DNA from: Sphingobacteriia bacterium
GTDB taxonomy: Bacteria > Bacteroidota > Bacteroidia > Chitinophagales > Chitinophagaceae
Length of the DNA stretch: 64,000 nucleotides
Direction: 5' to 3'
Assembly (NCBI GenBank): GCA_017304675.1
Contig: JAFKLS010000016.1
Coordinates: 734,411 to 798,410, forward strand
Of this stretch, positions 1-9,438 are shown in pieces. The position numbers and the translations under genes were made by a program. Numbering within the stretch: the stretch's first letter is position 1; each line of letters opens with the position of its first letter. The notes under the pieces were generated by a model, which ran no database searches, was not told where the DNA came from, and saw only the letters and a program-made list of their open reading frames with translations.

Positions 1-2
1 CG

Positions 3-725
3 CAGGCTTTGCTTGCCCGAGAGTACCTTTATCAAGGCATATGGGATAAGGCGGAAGCCAATGCGACTTCCGTAATAAGCGACAACACTTTCAGTATGCC
101 AACTTCCCTGGACAACGTGGTCGCACCTAACTCGCCTGAAAGCATCTGGGAAATTGCTTTTTCCACCTCTGTTCAAAACCAAACAGCTACGCTTCTTGTA
201 CCTGTTTTGTCAAGCCCGGTTGTACCGGCCGTTCTTCCCAGCAATAAGCTGATACAGAGCTTTGAAGCAGGGGACTTGCGGAAGAGTAAGTATATGGCCT
301 TTTCGCCAACACCTTCGCCCGGGTTTTATTATGTAAATAAATTCAGGGACAGGACAACTTTCTCCGACCAGCCTAAAATACTCAGGCTGTCTGAAATGTA
401 TCTTATCCGCGCCGAAGCCCGGGCGCAACAGAATAACCTGGCGGGAGCTGCGGCTGATATTAATGTCATCAGGAACAGGGCAGGGCTGCAAGGTACCCCG
501 GCGTCTACGCAGGTACAACTATTGGCTGCCGTAATGCAGGAAAGGTTTGTTGAACTTTGCTTTGAAGGGCATCGCTGGCCTGATCTGATCCGTACCGGGC
601 AGGCTGATGCTGTTCTAAGCATCTTTAAAGGCAGCAACTGGAAAACGACGGATCAATTATTTCCTATTCCCGGTGTTGAAATAGGGAACAATGCAAATCT
701 TAATCCTCAAAATCCCGGCTATTAG
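3..725 (+). CDS. SusD/RagB-family outer-membrane lipoprotein, C-terminal part (gene starts before the window)
   Basis: The reading frame is open from the left edge, so the N-terminus with its lipobox is missing. The visible part reads like the C-terminal half of SusD: an ALLAREYLYQ helix (TPR-like), a MYLIRAEARAQQ helix, then ERFVELCFEGHRWPDLIRTG and a terminal LNPQNPGY, all typical of the family. SusD proteins sit on the cell surface and cap a SusC TonB-dependent porin, binding glycans or peptides. The SusC partner would lie to the left, outside the window. A zinc protease gene follows after about 40 bp, suggesting a peptide-directed uptake locus. A second, complete locus of this kind occurs at 19.5-31 kb. 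Confidence 0.93.
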   Translation, partial: QALLAREYLYQGIWDKAEANATSVISDNTFSMPTSLDNVVAPNSPESIWEIAFSTSVQNQTATLLVPVLSSPVVPAVLPSNKLIQSFEAGDLRKSKYMAFSPTPSPGFYYVNKFRDRTTFSDQPKILRLSEMYLIRAEARAQQNNLAGAAADINVIRNRAGLQGTPASTQVQLLAAVMQERFVELCFEGHRWPDLIRTGQADAVLSIFKGSNWKTTDQLFPIPGVEIGNNANLNPQNPGY

Positions 726-767
726 ACCGGGCATCTGATTTTAATCTTTCTTACAAACAAAAAGAAT

Positions 768-3287
768 ATGAAGACGTATGTTACATTGCTTGCCTTCACG
801 GGCATGGCTATGAGTCTCTGCGCACAAAAGAATTTACCGGCTATTCCTCCTCCGCCCTCACAACGAATATCGAGTGGAGCCACTTCTGGCGGATTAAAAA
901 TAGAACACTATGATTCATTGATCACTAAAAAGGCTATTACCCGTAAAGGGCTTTTTACGGTACATCAGTTGGCTGATAAATATTATTTTGAAATACCGGA
1001 TTCGCTGATGGGCAGAGAAATAATAGCCATCACGCGGTACACAAAAACGCCCGGGGGTGGAAGTATTTATGGTGGGGAATTGGTAAACCAGCAAGTGATC
1101 TATTGGGAAAAAGCGCAAGATAATAAGGTCTTTATGCGTGTTTCCTTACAAATAACTATGCCGGGAGATTCCACACAGGCGATTTACGAGGCTGTCCGCA
1201 ATTCCAACTTAGACCCAATAGTTGCTTCTTTCAATATCAAAGCTTTTACACGGGATACCTCCGGCGTTGTCATTGACGTAACCGATTACTTTAAAGGAGA
1301 TAACCAGATCGTTTCTTTAAAACCGTCCGACAAACAATCCTTAAAACTGACGGCACTTGCGTCCGACAGATCTTATATTGATCGTATCACAACTTTCCCC
1401 ATCAATACCGAAGTGCATACGGTTAAAACATTTGGATTTAGTGCGGCGCCAAGAACATCGATGTTCGATAATCCACTGCCATCAGCCGAACAAACGGGAT
1501 GGGTTACCTTGGAGTTGAATACATCATTCCTGTTATTACCTGCCGCCCCAATGCAAAAAAGGTATTTTGATCCTCGTGTCGGTTTTTTTGCAGACGAATA
1601 TTTCCTGTACGAAGATAGTCTGCAGGGTGTTAAAAATAAATCGGTTGCTGTTCGTTGGCGTTTAGAACCTAAGCCGGAGGATATGGATAAATTTAAACGC
1701 GGCGAATTGGTAGAGCCGCAAAAGCCTATCATTTATTATATAGATCCTGCTACACCGGTAAAATGGCGCAAATATTTAATGCAAGGTATAACCGATTGGC
1801 AAGCTGCATTCGAGGCTGCCGGGTTTAAAAACGCTATTCTTGCTAAAGAGTGGCCGGAAGATGATTCCACTATGAGCATGGAAGATGCCCGCTATTCCGT
1901 ACTGCGTTATTTTGCCTCTCCCATAAAGAATGCCTATGGCCCAAATGTGCATGATCCTCGCAGTGGCGAGATATTGGAAAGTCATATCGGGTGGTATCAT
2001 AATGTAATGAAGGTTCTGCACGACTGGTATTTGGTGCAAGCGGGTGCCGTAGATCCTCGCGCCAGAAAAATGGTGTATGATGATGAACTGATGGGGCAGT
2101 TGATCCGTTTTGTTTCTTCGCATGAGGTAGGCCACACGCTTGGGTTACGGCACAATATGGGCGCCAGCTTTGCCACACCTGTAGAGAAGCTGCGCGACAA
2201 AGCTTGGGTAGAAAAAAACGGACACACTGTTTCTATTATGGATTATGCCCGTTTTAATTATGTTGCCCAACCTGAAGATAATATTGGGCCGGCAGGGATT
2301 TATCCAAGGATCGGTGAGTATGATAAATGGGCTATTGAATGGGGTTATAAGCCCATGCCCGAAGCGCACACGCCGGAAGAAGAGGCAAGCATGCTGATCA
2401 GAAAAACAACAGCAAGACTGGAATCCAATCCTCGGCTGTGGTTTGGTGGAGAAGGCATAATCGGCGATCCCCGCAGCAACACGGAAGATCTTGGTGACAA
2501 TGCTATGAAAGCAAGTACTTACGGTATCAAAAACCTGCAGCGGATCATTAAAGGGTTGCCGGAATGGACAAAAGCCGAAGGGGACAATCATAGTAATCTA
2601 AAAGAGATGTACGATGCGGTAGTAGAGCAGTATGTGCGGTACTGCTGGCATGTGGAAAAAAATATTGGCGGGATTTATTTCACTATTAAAGCTGACGACC
2701 AGAAAGGTAATGTGGTTCAACCGGTGCCAAGATTAATTCAAAAAGAAGCGGTGGATTATTTGAATAGGCAAGTATTCACCACACCGTTATGGTTGATAGA
2801 CAGCACCATTCTATTGAATATAGGGCAGCAATCAATGAATATTATCAAAAAAATCAGCGAAACAAATTTGGGTACTGTTCTTAGCGCCGGCTGTTTGATG
2901 AATCTGATCGCAGTATCCAATACTTCGAACGATCCGTATACTATCGAGGAGTATCTTCAAGACTTGCAAAATGGCATTTGGAAAGAATTAAACACTGCCT
3001 CGAAAATTGACATCTATCGCCGGTATCTTCAAAAGATTTACGTTAATAAAATGGCCGATTTGATCAAGCCTGCGAAACAGGATAATTTTCCTATGCCCGG
3101 AGCCGGTTTTGTTATCATACAACCGGAAGCTAAGTACAGTGATGTGCAGTCAATAGTACGTGTTTATTTGCAGCAACTTGATCGCCGGATCAAACAGGTG
3201 CTTCCACAAATAAAAGACCCGATGACACAATACCATTTGCAGGATGTCTCTTTGAGAATAGAGAGGTCATTGAGCATTAAGGATTAG
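768..3287 (+). CDS. Zinc-dependent metalloprotease, DUF5117/DUF5118/DUF4953 type
   Basis: 839 residues. The N-terminal signal peptide (MKTYVTLLAFTGMAMSLCAQ) points to export. The order is a short DUF5118-like stretch, a DUF5117-like beta-rich domain, then a met-zincin domain with HEVGHTLGLRH starting near residue 452 (zinc ligands His452, His456 and His462, catalytic Glu453). Downstream SIMDYARFNYVAQPED contains the Met-turn methionine expected of metzincins. The gene closely follows a SusD gene, so it probably works with SusC/D on protein or peptide substrates; the natural substrate is unknown. A diverged paralogue lies at 28045-30663, inside the mobile element. Confidence 0.92.
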   Translation: MKTYVTLLAFTGMAMSLCAQKNLPAIPPPPSQRISSGATSGGLKIEHYDSLITKKAITRKGLFTVHQLADKYYFEIPDSLMGREIIAITRYTKTPGGGSIYGGELVNQQVIYWEKAQDNKVFMRVSLQITMPGDSTQAIYEAVRNSNLDPIVASFNIKAFTRDTSGVVIDVTDYFKGDNQIVSLKPSDKQSLKLTALASDRSYIDRITTFPINTEVHTVKTFGFSAAPRTSMFDNPLPSAEQTGWVTLELNTSFLLLPAAPMQKRYFDPRVGFFADEYFLYEDSLQGVKNKSVAVRWRLEPKPEDMDKFKRGELVEPQKPIIYYIDPATPVKWRKYLMQGITDWQAAFEAAGFKNAILAKEWPEDDSTMSMEDARYSVLRYFASPIKNAYGPNVHDPRSGEILESHIGWYHNVMKVLHDWYLVQAGAVDPRARKMVYDDELMGQLIRFVSSHEVGHTLGLRHNMGASFATPVEKLRDKAWVEKNGHTVSIMDYARFNYVAQPEDNIGPAGIYPRIGEYDKWAIEWGYKPMPEAHTPEEEASMLIRKTTARLESNPRLWFGGEGIIGDPRSNTEDLGDNAMKASTYGIKNLQRIIKGLPEWTKAEGDNHSNLKEMYDAVVEQYVRYCWHVEKNIGGIYFTIKADDQKGNVVQPVPRLIQKEAVDYLNRQVFTTPLWLIDSTILLNIGQQSMNIIKKISETNLGTVLSAGCLMNLIAVSNTSNDPYTIEEYLQDLQNGIWKELNTASKIDIYRRYLQKIYVNKMADLIKPAKQDNFPMPGAGFVIIQPEAKYSDVQSIVRVYLQQLDRRIKQVLPQIKDPMTQYHLQDVSLRIERSLSIKD

Positions 3288-3601
3288 TTTGTCAACAAAA
3301 AGATTGCGCTAAAATAAAACGGTTTTTCTCATGTGCTTTTAGTTAAGAAAGCTTCTTATTTTTATAAGAGGCTTTCTGAATGCCATAAAATTTATAGTTC
3401 CTTAGTATACTTAACGGGGTATGTTTGTACCCTATATTTTACATTTACAAAGCATGCGCAAAATGATTGCCCAAATAGTAGCCAATGCCCTTGCATTTGT
3501 ATTGTAGCAGGGTTTGAAATTATTAAAATTCAATAGTAAAAAGAGGAACAATTGCATTACAATCCGCTGACTTAATATTTATGCATTTGTTATATGCTGT
3601 A
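3288..3601. other. Intergenic stretch with no convincing gene
   Basis: AT-rich DNA between the convergent protease and TrpF-like genes. Short frames on either strand have no recognisable features, and I see no strong terminator hairpin. Confidence 0.6.
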
Positions 3602-4252
3602 TTATTTCCAGAGGGTTTCAAAAAATTTTTCAAGTTTATAAGGGTCAAGTTTTTTATCAGTTCTAACGCCACTGCACAGGTCAAGCCCAAAAGGTTGAAC
3701 TTGTTCTACGGCTTGTTTTACGTTATCTGCTGTAAGCCCGCCTGCAAGAAAAACAGGTACTTTTGATTGTTCAACTATTTTTTTACTGATGCTCCAGTTG
3801 TGAACTCTTCCTGTTCCGCCAAGTTCTTTTACCGGTAAATTGGGGTTTCCGCTATCCAACAATAAAGCGTCTACGCACTCTGAAAGTTTTACTGCTTCAT
3901 CAATTGTTCTTTCATCAATAACATGAACTACTTGTACAATTTTTATTGCCGGTAATAGCTTTTTAATCATTTCATACGTTCCAACTTTCAGCTCATCAAC
4001 AATTTGAATCGTGTTTGTTAAAGTTCGTTTATGGTGTTCGATAATTTGGTCTGCCGATGTTTCACTTGTTAGCATAAATGTTGCAACAGAAGGGGGTACA
4101 ATTTTAGAAATTGTCAAAATAAGGTTATCAGAAATAACACCTGGTCCACTTGGCATGTTTGCAACAAGCCCTAAAGCAGATGCGCCATAACTTACTGCCA
4201 TTTTAGCTTCTTCTGTTGAACCAATACAACATATTTTTACCCTTGTCGTCAT
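3602..4252 (-). CDS. Phosphoribosylanthranilate isomerase-like TIM-barrel protein (TrpF-like)
   Basis: 216 residues. It starts VKICCIGSTEEAKMAVSYGA, matching the TrpF start (VKICG..., catalytic Cys), and has DALLLDSG (catalytic Asp region), GGTGRVHNW and a C-terminal VFLAGGLTADNVKQAV phosphate-binding strand. TrpF isomerises N-(5-phosphoribosyl)anthranilate in tryptophan synthesis. There are no other trp genes nearby; the upstream genes on the same strand are arsC and arsR. It may therefore be a TrpF-like paralogue with another role. The family is clear, the exact reaction is not. Confidence 0.8.
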   Translation of the reverse strand: MTTRVKICCIGSTEEAKMAVSYGASALGLVANMPSGPGVISDNLILTISKIVPPSVATFMLTSETSADQIIEHHKRTLTNTIQIVDELKVGTYEMIKKLLPAIKIVQVVHVIDERTIDEAVKLSECVDALLLDSGNPNLPVKELGGTGRVHNWSISKKIVEQSKVPVFLAGGLTADNVKQAVEQVQPFGLDLCSGVRTDKKLDPYKLEKFFETLWK

Positions 4253-4394
4253 TTCTATTGTCCGGTTTTATTTTGTACCCGGCTCATAAACATGGCCTGT
4301 AATATTTTTGTTTGAGTAATACATAATCATACAGCTAATATAAAAAAGTATCACATTGTTGCTATATAATTGCTTTTATATATCGGCCCATTGA

Positions 4395-4811
4395 TTATAA
4401 ATTATCTGCGACAAATTTTCTACAATACGTTTTTATTTGCTCTCGTACCTCTCTAAATTGTAGCACAATTGCTTCCTCTGTTCCCATTGCTTTTGCCGGG
4501 TCAGGAAAATTATTATGAAGTTTTTTTGCCTGGCCGGGAAAATAAGGGCATCTTTCTTTTGCATGATCACATACGGTAATTACATAATCAAAATCAATTC
4601 CTGCATATTCTAATACATTGTTTGAAGTGAAATGCGAAATATCAATGCCATCTTCTTTCATTGTTGCGATAGCCTTTGGATTTACGCCATGTGTCTCTAC
4701 GCCGGCGCTGAATATCTCTGCTTTATCTCCTGCAAAATATTCCAAATAGCCATGTGCTATTTGACTTCTGCAACTGTTCCCTGTGCAAAGCACCAGTATT
4801 TTCTTTTTCAT
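4395..4811 (-). CDS. arsC: Arsenate reductase, thioredoxin-coupled (low-molecular-weight phosphatase fold)
   Basis: 138 residues from the ATG at 4811. An upstream in-frame ATG at 4847 would add 12 residues that do not fit the family, so the shorter start is preferred. The P-loop CTGNSCRS gives CX5R with the nucleophilic Cys9. A later pair of cysteines in VCDHAKERCPYFPG matches the Cys82/Cys89 relay of thioredoxin-type ArsC enzymes, which reduce arsenate to arsenite. The adjacent arsR on the same strand supports an arsenic role, although no arsenite exporter is in view. Confidence 0.92.
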   Translation of the reverse strand: MKKKILVLCTGNSCRSQIAHGYLEYFAGDKAEIFSAGVETHGVNPKAIATMKEDGIDISHFTSNNVLEYAGIDFDYVITVCDHAKERCPYFPGQAKKLHNNFPDPAKAMGTEEAIVLQFREVREQIKTYCRKFVADNL

Positions 4812-5012
4812 AATTAAACGAATAACCAAATAATATTGATGATACAAAATTTAGGATCAAAGCCAAATATCATTTGTAAGATCAAAACGGATGATGTTAT
4901 AATAATTGCTTTTTTATACTTGATGATCAATGTTCTCATAATAGATGGCGCTTCAGTTGACATAAACCTGATATTTTAATCGTAATAAACCGATATATCA
5001 AATCAAAAAAAA

Positions 5013-5345
5013 TCAACAACACTTTGTATTAAACGGGGCCGGTTTACCTAAGAAATCTGCTATCATTTTTTTTGCTTTCATCCATTCTTTTTCATCAATA
5101 CAATAACAAATGGAAACACCCTCAATTTCTCCCTTTATCAATCCCGCTTCTTTTAATTCTTTTAAGTGCTGTGAAACCGTAGATTGTGATAAGGGTAATT
5201 CTTCCACAATATCGCCACAGATACAGGCCTGTTTCTTTAGTAACAAATTAAGTATTGCAATACGTGCAGGATGCGATAAAGCCTTTGCATATTTTGCTAA
5301 ACTCAATTCCTTTTGCGAGTATTCAGAAACTTTACTTGCTCCCAT
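5013..5345 (-). CDS. ArsR-family winged-helix metalloregulator
   Basis: 110 residues. It has the ArsR winged [20 protein letters not shown], then a cysteine pair in [13 protein letters not shown], then the recognition helix [21 protein letters not shown]. The C-terminus ends TKCC, giving more possible metalloid ligands. It lies about 200 bp upstream of arsC in the same orientation and probably represses the arsC/TrpF-like unit until arsenite or antimonite binds (family knowledge). No operator was identified. Confidence 0.92.
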   Translation of the reverse strand: MGASKVSEYSQKELSLAKYAKALSHPARIAILNLLLKKQACICGDIVEELPLSQSTVSQHLKELKEAGLIKGEIEGVSICYCIDEKEWMKAKKMIADFLGKPAPFNTKCC

Positions 5346-5441
5346 ATTAATCGCAATATTACGATAAATATGATTTCCTTACAAATAACTTTTTTTCTTA
5401 CAAAGAAATAAGGAGATTATGATAGGAATTGAATTGACCAT

Positions 5442-5630
5442 ATGAGAGGTTATGTTTTCAATAAAGACTATGCCCGGTTTGGTTAGCCCCGTTATCAAAC
5501 AGAAGATTATTGAAGAAACAACCTGGTATGAAATTATACACAAAACACTGCTGCAGCAATAAGAGAAACTCCACATTATAGGTACAATATATTTTTTGAT
5601 AGGTATAAGAACAAAAAACCGTAAACTATT
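5442..5630. repeat. Degenerate direct repeat, copy 1 (partner at 7416-7591)
   Basis: About 185 bp, similar to the second copy by eye at roughly 80%. Shared blocks include ttttcaataaaga, cccggtttggttag, gttatcaaacagaa, caagagaaactc/aataagagaaactcc and a common ggtataa tail. Different copies have different stop patterns, so it is not an active gene. The pair brackets the two hydrolase genes at 5856-7317. The rest of the gap up to 5855 holds nothing recognisable. Confidence 0.6.
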
Positions 5631-5855
5631 GTATTTTACTGGTTTCTGACGTATTTTAAAGTAATTGTCCTTTTAATTACCGATTTTAATCCTTTCAATA
5701 CAATCGCAGGTACCCTGTTGGAAAACCGTGTATCTAATTGCAGTGTGGTGTAAGTGCCAATCAATGAAAAGTGTATCAGGTTTTTAAATCGGGAAATTGT
5801 ACTTCCGAAAACTAATATAAATGATCTTCATAAAATCTACCTTAAATAAATCGTT

Positions 5856-6473
5856 ATGAACAGTTTAATTATTCGCGATCCTCAAGCAGATCACTTACTA
5901 ACGCCGGCCAACTCGGTAATGACTATTATAGATTATCAGCCTGTACAGGTAAATTCAATTAATTCAATGAACAGGGCAGAACTGGTCAATAAAATCGTAA
6001 CGGCAGCCGAACTCGTAAGCGGCTTTAATATCCCGATTATAGTCTCTACTGTAAACGTTGCAACGGGAATTAATAAACCAACTATTCCCCGTCTTGCAAA
6101 AATTTTGGAGGGATTGTCCTCTCATGATAGAACAAGCATCAATGCATGGGAAGATGAAGGCTTTTATAATGCAGTAAAATCCACCGGAAGAAAGAAGATT
6201 ATTATGGCAGCGTTGTGGACGGAAGCCTGCCTTACTTTCCCAACACTGGATGCTTTAAAAGAAGGATATGAAGTATATGCCCTTGTAGATGCTGTTGGTG
6301 GCACATCTCCGCTGGCACATGAAATGGCCCTGAGGCGGATAGAACAGGCAGGTGCCGTAATGATTTCCGTGACGCAGCTGGCTTGCGAATTGCAACGCGA
6401 CTGGGCAAGGAAAGAAACCGTTGGCGTAATGGTGAATGCACTTAAACATGATGGAGCATTTTTAGAAATGTAA
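5856..6473 (+). CDS. Isochorismatase-like cysteine hydrolase (YcaC type)
   Basis: 205 residues. The fold is recognisable from the N-terminal Asp strand (SVMTIIDYQPVQV), the middle IIVSTVNVATGINKPT and the nucleophile region IIMAALWTEACLTFP (catalytic Cys), then DAVGGTSPLAHEMALRRIEQAGA, typical of YcaC-type hydrolases. The usual substrate of this subgroup is unknown. It is probably co-transcribed with the alpha/beta hydrolase that starts 55 bp downstream. No signal peptide, so cytoplasmic. Confidence 0.85.
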   Translation: MNSLIIRDPQADHLLTPANSVMTIIDYQPVQVNSINSMNRAELVNKIVTAAELVSGFNIPIIVSTVNVATGINKPTIPRLAKILEGLSSHDRTSINAWEDEGFYNAVKSTGRKKIIMAALWTEACLTFPTLDALKEGYEVYALVDAVGGTSPLAHEMALRRIEQAGAVMISVTQLACELQRDWARKETVGVMVNALKHDGAFLEM

Positions 6474-6528
6474 TATTCTGATAAAGACACGTTTTTAAAA
6501 ACCATTTTTTACTTATAAAAAATCTGTT

Positions 6529-7317
6529 ATGACAAAAAGAACAATAGTTTTTGTACATGGATTATGGATGCATGCCGATTCATGGCAACCCTGGATGGAA
6601 TTTTTTCAACAGCATGGTTATGCTGCAGTTAACCCTCCCTGGCCGGGAGACAGTACCACGGTAGAAGATTGCCGAAAAAATCCCGGCGCTATTGCTAACC
6701 GTGGGGTAACAGAAGTGGTTGACAGCTATGCGAAAATCATCGCTGCAATGCCTGAACCACCAATAGTTATTGGTCATTCTTTTGGTGGGCTTGTTACGCA
6801 GATATTATTGGGGCGTGGTATAGCCGCCGCCGGTATTGCGATCGACCCCGCACCAATGAAAGGAGTATGGCAATTACCATTATCAGCTCTCAAAGCATCA
6901 TTACCGGTGTTAGGTAATCCATTCAACCTTAAAAAGGCAATCTCTCTTGCATTCAGTCAGTTTAAATACGCTTTTGCAAATGCAATTCCTGAAGAGGAAG
7001 CGAAAGATTTGTATAATCGGCTAACAATTCCGGCTCCAGCACGCCCTCTTTTCCAGGCGGCCATGGCCAGTTTTGCCGGTTCTGAAACAAAAGTAAATAC
7101 CGGCAATAGTACAAGAGGCCCTTTACTTATTACCGCCGGTGAAAAAGATCATATTGTTCCCCCAATACTTAGCCGGGCAGCTGCAAAAAAGTACAATAAA
7201 GCTGTGGTTACCGAATTTAAATTATTTGAAAATCGTGGCCACTCACTGGCGTCAGATCACGGATGGAGGGAAATAGCAGAATACTCTTTACAATGGTTGA
7301 ACAAAAATGGGCTTTAG
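6529..7317 (+). CDS. Alpha/beta hydrolase
   Basis: 262 residues. The fold signature is IVFVHGLWMHADSW (oxyanion strand), then IVIGHSFGGLV (nucleophile elbow GHSFGG with catalytic Ser), LLITAGEKDHIVPP (catalytic Asp region) and ENRGHSLASDHGW (catalytic His). No signal peptide. It follows the cysteine hydrolase on the same strand. The substrate cannot be deduced. Confidence 0.88.
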   Translation: MTKRTIVFVHGLWMHADSWQPWMEFFQQHGYAAVNPPWPGDSTTVEDCRKNPGAIANRGVTEVVDSYAKIIAAMPEPPIVIGHSFGGLVTQILLGRGIAAAGIAIDPAPMKGVWQLPLSALKASLPVLGNPFNLKKAISLAFSQFKYAFANAIPEEEAKDLYNRLTIPAPARPLFQAAMASFAGSETKVNTGNSTRGPLLITAGEKDHIVPPILSRAAAKKYNKAVVTEFKLFENRGHSLASDHGWREIAEYSLQWLNKNGL

Positions 7318-7415
7318 TTCTGTTTGCTTTTTAAATTATCCCGATGCTGTAGATGATAAAAATTTTATAATATAAAACTTGATCGGAACCGAAGTTACTA
7401 TTTGCTTATACGCTT

Positions 7416-7591
7416 AAAGAGATAGGTTATGCTTTTCAATAAAGATCTATACCCGGTTTGGTTAGTCCTGTTATCAAACAGAAAATTGTTGAATAAATAC
7501 TTGGTATTAAACTATACATAAACGCTGCTGAACCAACAAGAGAAACTCAGCATTTTATGCACGATATATTTTTTTAAAGGTATAAAAATGA
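7416..7591. repeat. Degenerate direct repeat, copy 2
   Basis: Second copy of the element at 5442-5630, diverged by substitutions and small indels. It ends directly against the terminator at 7592, just outside the mobile-element boundary. It may be a leftover of a duplicated gene end or of an older insertion. Function unknown. Confidence 0.6.
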
Positions 7592-7613
7592 AAAAGCCCG
7601 TTTACGGGCTTTT
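7592..7613 (-). terminator. Rho-independent terminator, probably the original tRNA-Asp terminator
   Basis: Perfect stem aaaagcccg / cgggctttt with a four-base ttta loop and T-tracts on both strands. It lies 17 bp beyond the left attachment repeat. Before integration it would have followed the 3' end of tRNA-Asp. Confidence 0.75.
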
Positions 7614-7629
7614 GACTTATTTTAAAAAA

Positions 7630-7647
7630 TTTCTGCGGACCGGACGG
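7630..7647. repeat. Left attachment site of the mobile element (18-bp direct repeat)
   Basis: tttctgcggaccggacgg is identical to 36044-36061, where it covers the 3' end of tRNA-Asp(GTC). At this left copy only the tRNA tail fragment is present, as expected for the displaced half of a tRNA attachment site after site-specific integration. Confidence 0.88.
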
Positions 7648-7709
7648 TACCGCTGATAAATATCTTAAACGCTTGTTGTGTAAGAGTTTCGTCTGTTTAA
7701 TATAGTCAA

Positions 7710-7729
7710 GTAACCGAGTTGGTAACCGA
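7710..7729. promoter_or_regulatory. Left candidate integrase arm-binding repeats (gtaaccga x2)
   Basis: Two direct copies of gtaaccga (gtaaccgagttggtaaccga) lie about 63 bp inside the left attachment repeat. The same motif occurs twice at the same spacing near the right end (35929-35948), as expected for arm-type sites of a tyrosine recombinase. Confidence 0.6.
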
Positions 7730-7902
7730 ATGTGTTATCTTGAACAGCTTTGATAAAAAAAGAACTAAGTGCTTAGTTCAAATATAAATAAATAATGTAT
7801 AAAGAAGAACAAAATAGCACATTATTTCATAATTGATTTGTGATTGATTAGTGTTATGCCAATGTTGCCTTTGCCATGCCTTTGAGTAAGCTTTGCCATA
7901 CT

Positions 7903-8109
7903 TTAGTTTAGGAGAAAAGGCATTACTCTTTCTTCTTTAATTCCTGTGAATTCACAGAACTCATCTACTGTAATGAACTGACCTTTTTGTTTGTTGTATT
8001 TCTTTCTGATTTGTGCAAGCAATTTCCAAGCGGAACGTTCTTTACGTCCCGTTATATTAATAACATCTTTTGCATAAATGACTATGCGTGTTGGTACTTT
8101 TTGCTGCAT
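7903..8109 (-). CDS. Small conserved hypothetical protein of the mobile element
   Basis: 68 residues, rich in Lys and Arg. It contains VINITGRKERSAWKLLAQIR, which looks like a short helical DNA-binding segment, followed by a second helix pair (FCEFTGIKEERVMPFLL). Similar small proteins are common in Bacteroidetes integrated elements, but I cannot name a family. It is divergent from the next gene and close to the left end, so it could be regulatory (inference). Confidence 0.55.
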   Translation of the reverse strand: MQQKVPTRIVIYAKDVINITGRKERSAWKLLAQIRKKYNKQKGQFITVDEFCEFTGIKEERVMPFLLN

Positions 8110-8251
8110 AATACTGCATTAACTGAACCGCTTCTTTTTTGCGATAATTCTTCATATTAATGTTGTAGTGATAGTTGCAAAATTATAACGATTTAAATGT
8201 GTGATTGTTTATGTGCAACAAAAAATTTTTCATTCAAACAAAACAAACAAC

Positions 8252-9007
8252 ATGGCAAGGCAGAAAGGGATTTTAAAATTAGAAGGAACAATCGGCAACA
8301 TTACTTTTTACAAAAGTGCTGATGGTTATTTGGCCAGAGAAAAGGGTGGCATTGATGGTAACCGGATTGCTAACGATGCAGCATTTCAGCGGACAAGAGA
8401 AAACGGTGCAGAATTTGGAGCTGCAGGTATTGCGGGTAAAGTATTGCGAACAGCATTTCGTTCATTAACCATTAATGCTGCAGACAGATTAATGGTGAGC
8501 AGATTGACGAGAGAGTTTGTAAAAGTGATTCAGGAAGACCAAACCAACACTCGTGGCCAAAGAAATGTAATTGATGGCGAAGCGGCTTTATTGCAGGGCT
8601 TTGAGTTTAACGAACAAGGTAAGTTAAGCACTACGATGTATGCACCCTATGATGTGGTGATCGATCGTGTTGCAGGAACATTGGTGGCCACTATTCAGCC
8701 TTATGTATCTGATGTAATGATTAATGCACCGAGTGGAGCAACGCATTACAAAATTGTTGCAGCAGGAGCGGAGATTGATTTTGAAAATAAAACCTATGTT
8801 ATTGACAAGAAAGAAAGTGCACAGCTGCCATGGGATTCTGCGGCTACGGCATTGCTAACACTTTCTTGTGCTGTAACAGCTGCGAGTACACATCCGTTAT
8901 TCTTCGCATTGGGTATTGAGTTTTATCAGGAAGTAAACGGTCTGAAATATCCATTAAAGAATGGAGCATTCAACTCACTTTGTTTAGTGAAAGTAGATAC
9001 CCCATAA
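8252..9007 (+). CDS. Conserved Bacteroidetes hypothetical protein (MARQKGILKLEGTIG type)
   Basis: 251 residues from ATG 8252. A longer frame from 8201 adds an unlikely N-terminus. The opening ARQKGILKLEGTIGNITFYK, followed by GYLAREKGG and RTRENGAEF, is a recurrent start of a Bacteroidetes family of unknown function. The second half is beta-rich. No signal peptide or membrane segment. It begins a plus-strand cluster with a DUF5675 gene and two small hydrophobic proteins. Confidence 0.75.
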   Translation: MARQKGILKLEGTIGNITFYKSADGYLAREKGGIDGNRIANDAAFQRTRENGAEFGAAGIAGKVLRTAFRSLTINAADRLMVSRLTREFVKVIQEDQTNTRGQRNVIDGEAALLQGFEFNEQGKLSTTMYAPYDVVIDRVAGTLVATIQPYVSDVMINAPSGATHYKIVAAGAEIDFENKTYVIDKKESAQLPWDSAATALLTLSCAVTAASTHPLFFALGIEFYQEVNGLKYPLKNGAFNSLCLVKVDTP

Positions 9008-9033
9008 GGTGATACCATTCAGTAAATTAAAAC

Positions 9034-9438
9034 ATGGAACTGGAGCTTATCAGAACATATCACCCGAAGGGAACAAACGGAGCATTGCTCTATCAAAACA
9101 TGCTTGTGTGCAATACCATAGAATTGCCCTGGCATGACAATCAACAACAAATATCATGTATCCCGGAAGGAAGGTATGCACTGAGAAAAAGATACAGTGA
9201 ACATTTAAAATGGCATATTGAATTGTTGGAAGTGCCAAATAGAGATTTGATATTGATTCACTCTTACAATAATGCCTTACAGGAGGCGAAAGGATGTATT
9301 GCTCCGGTTTCAGTTTTAACAGGAGAAGGAACAGGAGACTCTTCAAGAGTTGCAATGAATAAATTGAAGGCATTGGTTTATCCTTCATTAGAAAATAAAC
9401 AAGCAGTATTTATCACTATTAAAAAAGCGATCATATGA
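9034..9438 (+). CDS. DUF5675 family protein
   Basis: 134 residues: LELIRTYHPKGTNGALLY, then NTIELPWHDNQQQISCIPEG, LILIHSYN and a final TGDSSRVAMNKLKAL, matching DUF5675 as I know it. The family occurs in phages and integrated elements and has been suspected to act on the cell wall; no activity is established here. Its stop overlaps the next start by 4 bp (ATGA), so the two are translationally coupled. Confidence 0.8.
   Translation: MELELIRTYHPKGTNGALLYQNMLVCNTIELPWHDNQQQISCIPEGRYALRKRYSEHLKWHIELLEVPNRDLILIHSYNNALQEAKGCIAPVSVLTGEGTGDSSRVAMNKLKALVYPSLENKQAVFITIKKAII

Noticed and set aside
5379..5576. 65-codon minus-strand frame
   Set aside because: Lies over the degenerate repeat; the second repeat copy does not preserve the frame.
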